The position numbers and the translations under genes are program-made. A stretch of DNA of 64,000 nucleotides from Asterochloris sp. CNOR1 (lineage: Eukaryota; Chlorophyta; Trebouxiophyceae; Trebouxiales; Trebouxiaceae): the NCBI GenBank assembly GCA_963969365.1, contig OZ017757.1, positions 1,302,001 through 1,366,000 on the forward strand. Reading direction: 5' to 3'. Each line of letters starts with the position of its first letter. Within the stretch, counting starts at the first letter, position 1. This document shows, piece after piece, positions 11,701 through 22,200 of this stretch. The notes below the pieces were generated by a model. It was not told the origin of the DNA. It ran no database searches and saw nothing but the letters and a program-made list of their open reading frames with translations.

Positions 11701-14700
11701 GCACCAGCATGAACAGGGACACAGCTTTGTGCCCTTCTGCCAGCACCAAGAGAATGGTCCCCACAGGGAAGCCTTAGATGGCTGCCTTGGATTCACATCA
11801 GCCCTTTGCTCAGCTTGAACAGCAAGCAGGGCAGGGACATGAGCCTCCATACTGCCTGCACAGGCACACACTCTTGCTTCACAAGTAGCCCTTTGCCGCC
11901 CACCCTGCAAGAGGTTGCCACTTATATGTGGCCCCAGATCTGAGTGTTGCCCTGTACACAGCTGTCCCACCTTGTGTCGTGCAGAGTGCCAGCAAGCAGG
12001 CACGCAACATGAAGCCTGGTTCGCCTGCATGTGTCTCCATCTGTCTGATGCCCTGCCTGCAGAACGCCAGCAAGCGGGAACCTGACATAGTGCAGCGCCG
12101 CAGTGAGGCCCTGCTGGAAGGGTTCCTGGAGAAAGCCCTGGCCACAGTGTTCCCCTCGGAGCAGCAGTTCCCCTTCACAGCCAAGTTGAGCGCTGAGATG
12201 CTGGCCATCGATGGGGCGAGCGCCACTGCTGCTCTGGAGGGGGCCAGCCTGGCGCTCATGGATGCAGGCGTGCCCTCCCGCAGCAGGCATGCCAGCGACT
12301 TGGTAGCAGGTGCGCGACTGAGCCAGGCTTGCGCACTGAGGGGCATTGGGTGGCTGCTGGAGGATGCAGGGGCGCCGCTGCATAGCAGCCCTGCCATCAA
12401 TCTGTTGGTTGACCTGACCGTGAGACCAAGGCAACCTGCCAGTATGTGTGTGCGCTGATGGATGCAGGGTTTCCATCCTGCAGCATGTATGCCAGCAACC
12501 TGAGGTCAGCAATCTGGCCACGCAGTCCTGGCAAGCTGCTGCCTGAGCTGCTGGGCTCTCGCCTGCTCTGTCCGTGTTGCAGACCGTGTTCGTGAGCGCT
12601 GATCATTGCTCTGCACTGGGCCGGTGCTGTGCTGCTCAAGGCACCCCACTGCTCACTGCCATTTAGAAGACTTCTTGCTGACAGAGGCAGGATGCCCGTC
12701 TGCACTAGTTAGACATTTGCACTGCCTTAGGCGCGCAATCGGGCCTGCTGGCATGCAGTGTACAACACTTCCTTCTGGCAGTGATCAGGCTTCCACCTCT
12801 TCCCCCTGACACATGCATTGCTGCAGGCGTCCAGGTGGGCCTGCTGACAGACGTGCCCCAGCCCTACCTGTCAGGCATCATCGGCGGCAGCCCAGAGGTA
12901 GCCCAGTCCATTTCGCGTGCCTCGGCTTACATCGCCCGCCTGCCCGGCTTGGAACAGCAACACATCGCCAGCACAGCTCAGCCAGCAGAGGAAGGCGCTG
13001 CCAGGGCGTGGCTGGACGGTACAGCCAGGGGGCCTCCTGCAAGCCACCCCCTTGCTGCAGCTGCAGCTGCTGGCGACCACAAGGGTTTGGGAAACCCCTC
13101 GCCCCAGTCCTCCCACGAGTTCATGTTTGACACCACGGACCTTGAGGAGCAGCATGCTGACATGCTGCTAAGTGTTGCGGGCACAGTGCAGGGCCTGACG
13201 GCCCTGCAGATGCACGTGCGGGCCCAGGGGGGCATCGAGCTGCAGCACCTCCTTCGGGCACTGCAGCTGGCGCGCCCTGCCCGCCTCCAGAAGCTCAGGG
13301 CCATGGGCAATGTGGCTGCCAAGGTGATACAGCAGGCAGCAACACGGCACCAATTTCTTCAAGCTTCTGCTTGACACGTCAAAGTACATCTCCCGCACCC
13401 AGTGCGGGATGTCGGCCTGCCTCCTTGTAGAAGTGGGGTTTGTGGCCATCGTCTATCGATGCAGAGAAGTCAGGCCGCTTCAGGTGGGTACAGTGTGCTT
13501 GAGTGTGGAGCCTGGCCAGCCTGCCTTGCATTTCTCTTTGAGGGCTGTGCAACAGTGGCAGCAGTGGTGAAGCCCAGCATGGAGTGCATGCTGTCTCAGG
13601 CTGACAGCCTGGCACAAACAAGCTAAAGGACAGGTGAGGCTATGGCAGCAGTACAAGTGCTGACCAGTGCTGCAATCGGCCAGCTGCAGCTGCTCTGGAG
13701 TCGTCCTCTACGCAGCACCAGTTCAGGGCAGCCCAGCAAGGCAATGCGCGGGGGACAGGGTTTAGGGTATTAGGGCCGCTCCCCCAAAAGCTGCCTGCTG
13801 CGCTCAGATACCTGGCAGCTCAGCTCTGCTGACTGGCTCACGCAGCTGCGACCTTTGCGCAGCAACGCCAAGCGCTCGGCGCTGTGCCAGCTGACTGTAG
13901 GGCCCTGGGATGTGCTGCCCTGCCAGACTGTGAGGCAGCCCGCCTGGCTGGCTGCAGTGGGTGCAATTGGCCCTCCAACGCCCTGGTGCTGGCTGCAGCC
14001 AGAGACATTGCCCGCTCAGCCTCGCTGCCTGGCTGTTGCAGTTACGGGATCGGCAAGGCGACGCTGCCGCTCTGGTGAAGTTTCAGATCCCCAGCGAGCT
14101 GGTCGGGCGCCTCATAGGCACTCAGGGCAGTATTGTGCGGGGCCTGCAGGACAGCACAGGTGGGCCCCTGACTGGCTTGCGTTTTGGTGTGGCCTTCCTG
14201 GGTCTGTGTGTATGTGTGTGTGTGTTTGTGCTGGTGTGTCTCCATATGCAGCATGCTGCCCCTTTCCATGTTGTCATTGGTTGCCGTCTTCATGGCCCAT
14301 TCTTTCTCAGCCAGCTGCATGCAACACCTCTTGTTGAGCATCAACTGCACTTCTGCTGGTGTCTCTGGCCGCCTGCAGTCACCAAGCCACCCAGCAATGC
14401 AGCCCAACCTGCTTGGCACCCAAGTGCATCACTACGGCACATACCTGATCTAATTGGAAGGCGGGGGGTGCACCCAGTTGCAGGGTCTTGCAGATAGCCA
14501 GCGTGTGCAGGAGCGCAATGCAGTACGTCCCAGGTGTCTTGCAGCAGTGCCAGTTCTGTGCTCTCAGTGTGTCTTCTTGGGATGTAGGGGCCCTGCTCAC
14601 GATTGTGGAGCGGGATGGAGAGGACCATGCAGACGTCTACATCTACGGCCCTTCTGGGTACCAGTGCAAGCAGGCAGAGGTCAAAGCCAAGTCTGTCACT

Positions 14701-16191
14701 GGCATGGATGTCTCGGTGAGCAGCAGCGGGGATGCAGGGCTGCTGTCTCTGACACGCAACCTCTGGAGCAGCCTCTTCCACTGCACTGCTGCCCCAAAGT
14801 CCGGCGCCAAGGGTTCTGCTGGCCTAGATTTCTAGGTAGAGCACCACTGGTGGGGCATCTGGGGACTGCTGACTTGCACAAAGGCAGCAGAGAGGTGCCG
14901 TGGCTTGAAGACATGGTCCATCGGTAAGTGACTGGTCAATGCTGCATGCACTGCAAATCACCAGCCCAGCAGCTGCACCCAAGAGCTGAGGGCCGTTCTG
15001 ACTGGCAGAGCTGCCTGGCAGGTACAAAGCAGCAACCTGCCCGGAAGCAGGAATCTGTTGCAGAGCAGGCAGCCTCAGCAGGAGGTGGAGAAGAGTACTT
15101 TTGTCTGCCTGCCTGAGAGATCCATCGCAGCCGGGCACTGTTGCGACTGCAGTTTAACTGATTGCGGCAGGGAGAGGGAGGTGAGGTCACTGTCATGCAC
15201 GTGAGTCTCCTCATCCCCCCTTTTCCCCCACCCCTCTCCTCCCTGCTGCAGGAAAATCATTTGGGCACCTTTGCTGGCTGGACTGCAAGGTGGCCCCTCT
15301 TCTCACTGCTGCAGGAGAGTCGTTTGGGCACCTCTGTGCTGGCGGGACTGCAAGGGTGGGGGAGTGGACGCACATTTTGAGGACCTGGATAGCAGCAGGA
15401 CAAGGCTTTGACTGTAGATCAACTGACTGCAGGAGGGAGAGGTGGTTGAGGTCACCGTCACAGCCCTGAAGGACTATGGTGCGTTCGTTGAGCTGCCCAG
15501 CGGCAACAGCACCCTGCTGCACATCAGCGAACTGTCCTGGGAGAGGGTGAGCTGCCTGGTCTGATGGAGTGTACGCTGCACAATGTGAGCAACACCATCT
15601 TGGACAGCAGCAACCTCTATGAAACTGAGCCAACTCATCACCTGTTTGCACTAGTGAGGCATCACCGGGCTTGCCCTGAGGAATGCCTTCCGTGGCAGCT
15701 TGCCCAGCACAAATGGATGCCGGTGACTGCTCTGCTTCAAGCTTGAAGTGCACTGTGTGGGGTCATTTTGCATCATCAAGTTTGGCTGAAGAGCTTCACT
15801 GTCCTGGTTGCAGGTCAAGTCCATGGAGCAGCACCTGCAGCTGGGCCAGAAGCTGCATGTCAAGGTGATAGGGCGTGACAAAAAGGGCAACATCAGTGTG
15901 TCGCACAAGGTCCTCCTCCCGCGTGAAGCAGAAGCGGAGCGGGCCGGTGAAAAGCCGCCCAGGTCCCCGACATGGGAGCAGAGGAAAGTTGCGACGTCGC
16001 CTCCAGGCATTCCTGGCAGGCGCCCCTCAGGCATGCGCCTGCCATGGAGGCCATCTGTTGACAGGCAATATGCCGACAGGCCGCCCACTGAGAGGTCACC
16101 TGGTGTTGACAACAGTACTGCAAGGCTGCCCAACAGAAGACCTCGAACTGCCCCATTACATTCCCAGGAAACTCCACCTGCCTCTGATTGA
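5765..16191 (+). CDS. PNP: Polynucleotide phosphorylase (PNPase), probably organellar, with divergent second core
   Basis: Exonuclease of organelle RNA decay (phosphorolytic 3'-5' activity in the family). Exons: 5765-6152, 6419-6669, 7391-7546, 8360-8614, 9452-9751, 10304-10423, 11142-11312, 12063-12309, 12827-13323, 14042-14159, 14588-14715, 15433-15546, 15814-16191; 1040 residues with consistent phases. The N-terminus (about 1-150) has no PNPase homology and is Arg/Ala/Ser-rich, as expected of a transit peptide. First RNase-PH core about 152-350 (ESGRMALFANGSCLTKAGKT, FRPLFPPGF, AALSISNIPWAGPLAAVRV); helical linker 351-450; second core about 465-770 (RRPDGRGLHDL, GSTLNTQGNTQSLVTAT, ASLALMDAGVP); KH about 805-877 (GRLIGTQGSIVRGL); S1 about 878-950 (KDYGAFVELPSG, LLHISELSWER); basic tail. 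The second core lacks the expected catalytic residues, so it may be non-phosphorolytic. The first ATG after an in-frame stop was taken as start. Confidence 0.92.
7516..7870 (+). repeat. Echo copies of PNPase exon 3 end and its donor
   Basis: The exon 3 border (CAGGGTTCAGCCGCTTCTGC then CAGGTGAGG, ending 7546) recurs near 7618-7655 (AAGGGTTCAGCCGCTGTTGC then CAGGTGAGC) and, more decayed, near 7838-7870 (CAGGGTGCAGCCGCTTCTGC then TGGGCAAGC). Both copies lie in the following intron and keep part of the splice site. Confidence 0.85.
8558..8795 (+). repeat. Echo copy of PNPase exon 4 end
   Basis: The exon 4 end at 8558-8614 (ACAAGGCCTTGTTGGTGGAC, TTCC) is matched near 8705-8780 by ACACGGCCTTGCTCAAGGAC followed by TTCC. 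The copy is inside intron 4 and its donor has decayed. Confidence 0.8.
9675..9935 (+). repeat. Echo copy of PNPase exon 5 end
   Basis: The end of exon 5 (TGTGGGGCTGAGAG ... GGGGCCGGTACCGACAT) is echoed at about 9855-9935 (TGTGGGCCTGAGAG ... GGGGCAGCTACCGCCAT) in the next intron. Spacing between the two blocks is similar but the copy has lost the donor and the reading frame. Confidence 0.75.
10380..10502 (+). repeat. Echo copy of PNPase exon 6 end
   Basis: Exon 6 ends GGGCGGGGGCTCCATGACCT, then CAACTATGAGGTGGGG. About 70 bp downstream the intron holds GGGCAGGGTCTTCACGCATT, then CGGCTATGAGGCAGG. This is a short decayed duplicate spanning the exon-intron border. Confidence 0.65.
10932..11200 (+). 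repeat. Two upstream echo copies of PNPase exon 7 start
   Basis: The acceptor and first codons of exon 7 (GCTGCTGCAGGTCGACAGCA, then TTCC, at 11132) are preceded by two copies about 100 bp apart: near 11032 (GCTGCTGCAGGTGGACAGCA, then TCCC) and near 10941 (GCTGCTGCAGAAGAAAAGCA, then TCCC). The middle copy still has a good acceptor; its frame soon diverges. Phase and family alignment pick the last copy as the real exon. Confidence 0.85.
12245..12515 (+). repeat. Two downstream echo copies of PNPase exon 8 end
   Basis: The exon 8 end (CTCATGGATGCAGGCGTGCC, then CATGCCAGCGACTTGGTAGC) recurs in the next intron near 12353-12415 and near 12456-12515 (CTGATGGATGCAGGGTTTCC, then TATGCCAGCAACCTGAGGTC). 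The periodicity is roughly 100 bp. Confidence 0.8.
14205..14230 (+). repeat. (TG)n microsatellite
   Basis: Interrupted TG repeat in intron 10 of PNPase. Confidence 0.85.
15145..15470 (+). repeat. Echoes before PNPase exon 12
   Basis: The start of exon 12 (GGGAGAGGTGGTTGAGGTCA at 15435, then CCGTCA) is preceded by a copy near 15168 (GGGAGAGGGAGGTGAGGTCA, then CTGTCATG). Between them two further 60-bp tandem copies share CTGCTGCAGGA, TTTGGGCACCT and GGACTGCAAGG (about 15242 and 15305). Confidence 0.8.
16156..16160 (-). terminator. Candidate poly(A) signal TGTAA of IFT122
   Basis: TGTAA on the minus strand (TTACA on plus) 139 nt beyond the IFT122 stop. This is the usual poly(A) signal of chlorophyte algae. 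It lies inside the last coding exon of PNPase. Confidence 0.5.
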
Positions 16192-16298
16192 ACTCATTCT
16201 GACTGCCCCTTCCCTCTTGCTGTGTTGTCGCTTGCTGCAAACCTTGGGCATTTGCACAGCTTTCATTCCAATGGCCACTTATGAGCAATGACAGAAGT

Positions 16299-19200
16299 TT
16301 ATGCGGCTGCCTGCAATTTGCTGTACTGCACCAAAACGTCATCATCAGCTGGAGCTGCACTGCTGGTGGGCACAGTATCCGTCGCAGGTAAGGCTGCAGG
16401 CTGTGGCCTGCTTGCTGCAAGTGGTTCTGTAGCCTTGGCCTCTGCATCCTCAGATGTGGCCAGGTCTGACTTGATGCCAAAAGGGGCAAGACCCTTCTCT
16501 AGGATATGCATCTCCAGGTCGTCCTGCTCATATATATGTCTACAGGGGCCTATGCATAGAGGCATCTCGGGATCCATTGCTCTGTAGTATTGGCAGGGTA
16601 TACTGGGGTGCGACCAGCGCCTAATAAGTACATCCTGCAGGGCATAAGGCAAGAAAGGATTGATGCTAGCCAAGGGGCAGCGGTGACAAGGAAAGTGCTG
16701 CGTGGGCCAGCACAGTCCTTCAACATGGACGCTCAGAGGCTTCAATCAGGCCAACAGGATGGCGTACAACGCATGAGAAAGATGCCAGGAGCGTAGCAGC
16801 ACCCAAGTGCATCTGCGGCTGTGTTGCTGCAGCACACAGCCAGCACATGGTTTGGTCCTGACAGCAAGGACACACACTGCGATGCACAGCCCGCTGCAAT
16901 TTCAAGGACAAGAGGACCGGCTTGGGGGTGCCTGCCTGCCCAGAGCACCAGCAGCTGTCATCCGAGGCATATGGGCAGACGAGCATCTGCGGGGCTGTCA
17001 GCCCCACAAGGACGCAGCCACACCGCAGCAATTGACAGCAGCCCGGCAAAACAAGGCCAGGGCACTGCAGCTAGCCGTCGTGTGAAGCTGTCAGAAGTAG
17101 GCAGGTGGCACACAACACTGCAGGCCGGTGCCATGGTGCCACTGCCCCCCACCATGGAGACGTGCTGCATCCAGTTGCAGCAGCTGTACACCATGGCTTC
17201 ACAGCACGGGTCAAATCAGCAGCAACGCAGCCAAGTCACAGTCCTGGGAGCAGCCAACTGCTACAGGTGGCCAAGACACCTGCAGCTGACATGTCAGTGG
17301 GGGCAGCTGAGGATGTGCTGCTTTAGCAGCTGTCAAGTGGGCCAGTACACAGGAAGGCCGGCAAGACGGCAGTCTGAGCAACCGCCCATCATAAAGAGGC
17401 CATGGCATCCACACAGCTGACCTGTCGTCTGAGGCGTCTGAGCATACGAGCGTCTGCCAGGATGGGCTCGCTGGCATGAAGCATCTGCTCCTGAAAGGGG
17501 TCATCTAGATCCAGCCCACCCAAGCCATCTGCTGTGTCATTCAGAGTCAGAACGTCAGCCGCCCCTGCTGCCTGCAGCATGACACAGCAGAGCTGTCAGG
17601 AGCTGAGGCAGCTCTCTGTCAATATGGTAGGGGGCAGTGGAAGACACTGGCAGCAGTGTGGCATTATGGCGCCTGCGGTAGGAGAGTCGCCTGAGTGACA
17701 GAGTGCGTGGCTTACATGCACATGCCAAGGGGCACAATGGCACCGCACTGCACAGGCTTTAGGATTGCTCCCAGGACAATGTGCTGCCAGGGCAATGTGG
17801 TACATTGCCAGCATGCACTTGAGAAGTCAGTGTGCTGCACAGGGCATCTGACATCTCCATGTGGGGCAAGGCTCTGCCGTCATGCACATACTTGAGGCAG
17901 CGTGGTGCACAGAGCCAGCGCAGAGCACACTGCACATGAATTCCAGAATGGGGCAAGGCTATGGCGGCCTGCACATGCTGGGCAACACCCTCTTCCCCAC
18001 CGCCGAATACAAGCCGAACCTGCAGGAACAGGCTTCCCGCATCTGCCAGATCGCATGCCGAGCTGTTCAAGCCAGAGCTGGGGCTGCAGAGCAGGCTTCC
18101 CAGGCTGATTGTATGGTGAGCAGGTCATGTTCCCAGTGTGAAGCTGGACTCACCCTGCCAGCTTTCTGGCGTTTAGAGCTGGCAGCCAGGTGGCTGTCAT
18201 CTTCCTCCTCCAGCAGGATGGCGGCCTGCACCAGCGTCGTGGTTTGGCAGCCTGTCAGGCAAAGCTGTGTGACAAAACCTCCTGTGATATGCGCTTGCGA
18301 CAGTGTTCTGGTGCACATATGCCACTCTCAGAACCGCATCACCAGTCTGTTCAGGCCATGGCAGCATGTGCTGGGACCTCCTTCAGGATGCCAGGTTACG
18401 ATATCTGTATGCTGCTGATTGCTGTCACATGCCCCGTGTGCCGCGATAGATGCTTGCCATGCTGGTAGCTTGCATATAATGGCGCAAACTCATGACTTGT
18501 CAGTCGGCTCTTTGCTGGTGGACCTACCAGACACTGCCTGCCCTATGTACTCTGCAGCCCTTTCACTTTGTGCACAGAAGTTGATGGAGAGATGCGCTGA
18601 ACACCCACCTCTGCATCAGTGATGCCGGGAGCCAGGTGGAACTCGACCACGGGCAGGTGCTCAAAGGTGAGGAATGACCGCACAAAGGGCATGCCACAGC
18701 TGGTGCACATGTCACCCTGCAGGGCATCCCGCGACTGGCTGGATGGGTAAACCTCTGTGGCCCACTGCAGCTTACCAGCATGAGGCAGGCAGAGGCTAGC
18801 CGTGGTGGCAGTGGTGAAGTCACTGAGCTATGATGTTTTTTGTTCCTTAAGCAACCAAGCTGGTTTGTGGCCAAGCCCAGGCAGAGCACTTGGTGCTGTC
18901 AGGCAGCCAGCACAATACAGGCTGCTATCTCAAAGACACATACACTGTCATGCTGCCATAGCCAGCAGCCTGGCAGCATGCATCTGCAATCAGCAGGCAG
19001 GGAAACCCCTTGACGCTGGACACCCCACCTGTGGGTTGAGCAGGGGGTTGGACGCTCCACAGCGGAAGCAGACAGGCAGCAACTCCTCTGCATCTGTGAA
19101 GGGCTTGCTCCGCACCAGCACACTGTCAAGGTCAGCCTGATCCTGCAGACATCACACGACATGCCACGCACTTCAGGCCAGCTGCAAGGAAGAACATGCC

Positions 19201-22200
19201 CAAACAACTGCTACCCAGTGTCAAGCAGGAAAGGGCTTGCTGCGCATCAGCACACTGGCCTGCTTCTAAGTCACCACATGACCTAGTCCAGCTGACTTGA
19301 CGTCAGCAAGAGTTGTGCGGGCTGACTGCAGCGTATGGATCAGAGCAAGGTGCTACGCAGCTGCCACACCTGCATGGCTGCACATGTGCTTGGATGTAGG
19401 GACTGGTCTTGCAGCAAGATGACCATGCTCCAGCAGGCTGCTGGGCAGCGGCCGTCCTGTGAAGGTTGCCTGGCCAGCCCAAGGGCAGGACACCGCCATT
19501 GGCAAGTAGCAATAGCGTAGGGCAAGGCCAAGCAGTCCAGAGGTGGCCCACCTGCCATGCGGGTGGCAGACGCAGCGACTGCAGGCGAGTGTGGGCCATG
19601 CGCGCAAGCTTGAACGCTCCAAGCTGCTCAGCCTGCTGAGCCAGGCAGTGCACCACTGCAGCCTGGCTGATTCCCTCGGGGGCTGGCTGTCCCCCGACCT
19701 GCAGGGAAGTCTGTGCTGGATACAACTGCTGGGCCAGGCAGGGCACCACAGCATTCTGCCTGGGCAGTAGTGGGGGCTGGCCCCATACAGCATGGACCAG
19801 AAAGATCTGCATTGGATAGGATGCCAGGTACTTCGTTACAGCATCGGCCAGGCAATGACAAGAGGCTGCCCTCAGGACATGTCTGCCTAGAGGGCAGCAG
19901 ATGCAAGAGCATGATTGAGGTGCAGCTGCCTGCTTCATTTCTGACCAGCAGGGAAGTGCGTCTCATGTGGGGCCGCCTTGAGCCTGCCAGGGGCCAGTCA
20001 TGAGCTGACATGGTGGAAGTACCTGCTGCGGCAGCGACAGCCCTCCCAGCTGGACAGGATGACTTCGCACCCTTTAGACTTATGCAGCATTGCGCAGCAT
20101 GCTGCAGGGCAAGCTTGCCCTGCTGCCCCAGGGCTCACCTGGAGCAGCCGCATGAGCAGGAATCTGGCCGCATTGAACAGCGTGGCCCCAAATATGCTGT
20201 GGAAGGGCTCGTGGGCTGCCTTGTGGATGAGGGCATAGGCCTGATACATCTCAGCCACTGCATACCGCTCAGCAAAGGCTGCCAGCAGGGCTGGGGCTTG
20301 GGTCCCAGCTGCAGGCCCTTGCACCTGCAGATCACCAGCAAACATGGGCCACAGCCTGGTGCTGAGCAAGGACCACCACTTGAGCGTAGGCCTGACCTCC
20401 AGCATCAGGTCGTGCGGTTCACATCAACAGGCCAAGCTCACTTGGTACAACCAGTGGGCGTCGGCGTCCACAACAACACAGACATGGCAAAGGTGGGACT
20501 GACACGCCATCACCGGCAGCTCCCTGCACCAGCTTGTCGGCTGGCGGCCCTTTCCTGAGAGGCTGGCCTGCTGTCAAAGCATGCAGTGGCTGCCTGCCAT
20601 TTGCCAGCAACAGTGCCTCCAGTACCTGCTGGTAGCATTGGCTTGCAACAGAGCAAAGCGCTGCTGCGCACAGCAACCTGCAGCAGCCTTAAGTACACAG
20701 GGTGGCCCTTTAACCTGTACTAAACTTGCACTTGCACTAACCAGGACCCACTTGCGACAGTGCCTCCATCGCCTGCTGGTGACAGTGACCCGCAGCCGCA
20801 GCAAAGCGCCGCTCTCGCACAGCAGCCTGCAGCAGGCGCTCCAGGATACGTGCCCCCTCAGCTGGGTGCCCCGCCTCCCTGCAGGGCGACGCACACTTTC
20901 AGCAGGACGGCAGCCAGGAGGCCGATCCTCCCTGCAGGGCACACAGAATGCCCTGCCTTGCCAATGTCCCTGTGAATTGCAAGGCCCAGCCTCCCTGCAG
21001 GGCAGAAGCATGAGTTTGCCCAAGGCTGGCAGTGAAATAAAGGCACAGCTTCCCTACAAGTGCGTTTCACTGCCTGATGCACTGACATCTGTAATCAGCA
21101 AGCTACTGGCACCAGCAGAACATGCAATGGTTTGATAGAGGCATGAGAAGATCGTGGTTGGCTGAAAAGCTGAAAAGCTGAGAAGCATCAGCCCAGATCA
21201 TGGTCTGGCGGCACGCTGTGCAGGTCACCCACTGGGGAGCAGACCACACAGTGACTGTCATGCAAATACTGCTGGCTGACTTGACAGGCTCTTGACCGCC
21301 AAGGCAGGCCGTGGACGCATCCAGTGGACAGTGCTGCTCAAACCAAAGCTGCAGTGCACACCTGGGTGTTCGTTCACCTGAAGGCCACCCATGCACAGTA
21401 CTGCTCTCACCAAAGCTGCAGTGCAAACTTGGGGCAGATACACAGAGGCCTGTCGTGGGCAGCACAGCTCACATCAGAGCTGCAGTGCAAACATGGGCGC
21501 TCACACGAAGGCCTGCCGTGCCTCGTCAAAGCGATCCTGCTGAGCCAGCCACTGGGCCCAGGGCAGGCAGACCACCTCCCGCAGGTGAGGCTGCTGCTGC
21601 AGCACTGCCCGCGCAGCCTCCCAGTCTTCCTGCTCCACTGCCAGCTCAGCAACAGACTACACAGGCACAAGGGAGCAGGGGAAGGGGTGAGGGGGGTGCT
21701 GCAGCAGCCTGCCACAGCACATGGAATGGCAGCTGGGCGGGCAGTTGGCATGCAGCAGCTGACTGCCAGGCAGCGACTATGGCAGCCGCAAGCTGCTTGT
21801 GCGCCTGCTCAGCAATGGTGCACACGCGCAGACAAGCCAGATAACAGATGGTAATCTGTAAGCTGATGGGAGCAGGGCCGTTGCTGAGTTTGCCAAGAGA
21901 GGCACGAATGCCGCCGGCAGCGGCTGCCCAGGACTGCTTGTCAGAGCCTGCTGCTGCTTCAGGCACTAGCCAAATGGATTGACCAATGCGTCAGGCACTC
22001 CACCTGCATCCTCAGTCCCCAACTTGGGCCTGTCCTGCAGCTGGACAGGCAGCTCGATCACCCCGCCCCTCACACACAAGCACCCTCTGCACAACAATGC
22101 TCCTGCAGAGGCCGCCCCACCTTCCAGTCTCCCAGCTTTACAAAGGCCTCTTTAGCGAATTGCAGCTGCCCTGCGCGCCGGAAGGCAGCTGCGCACATCT

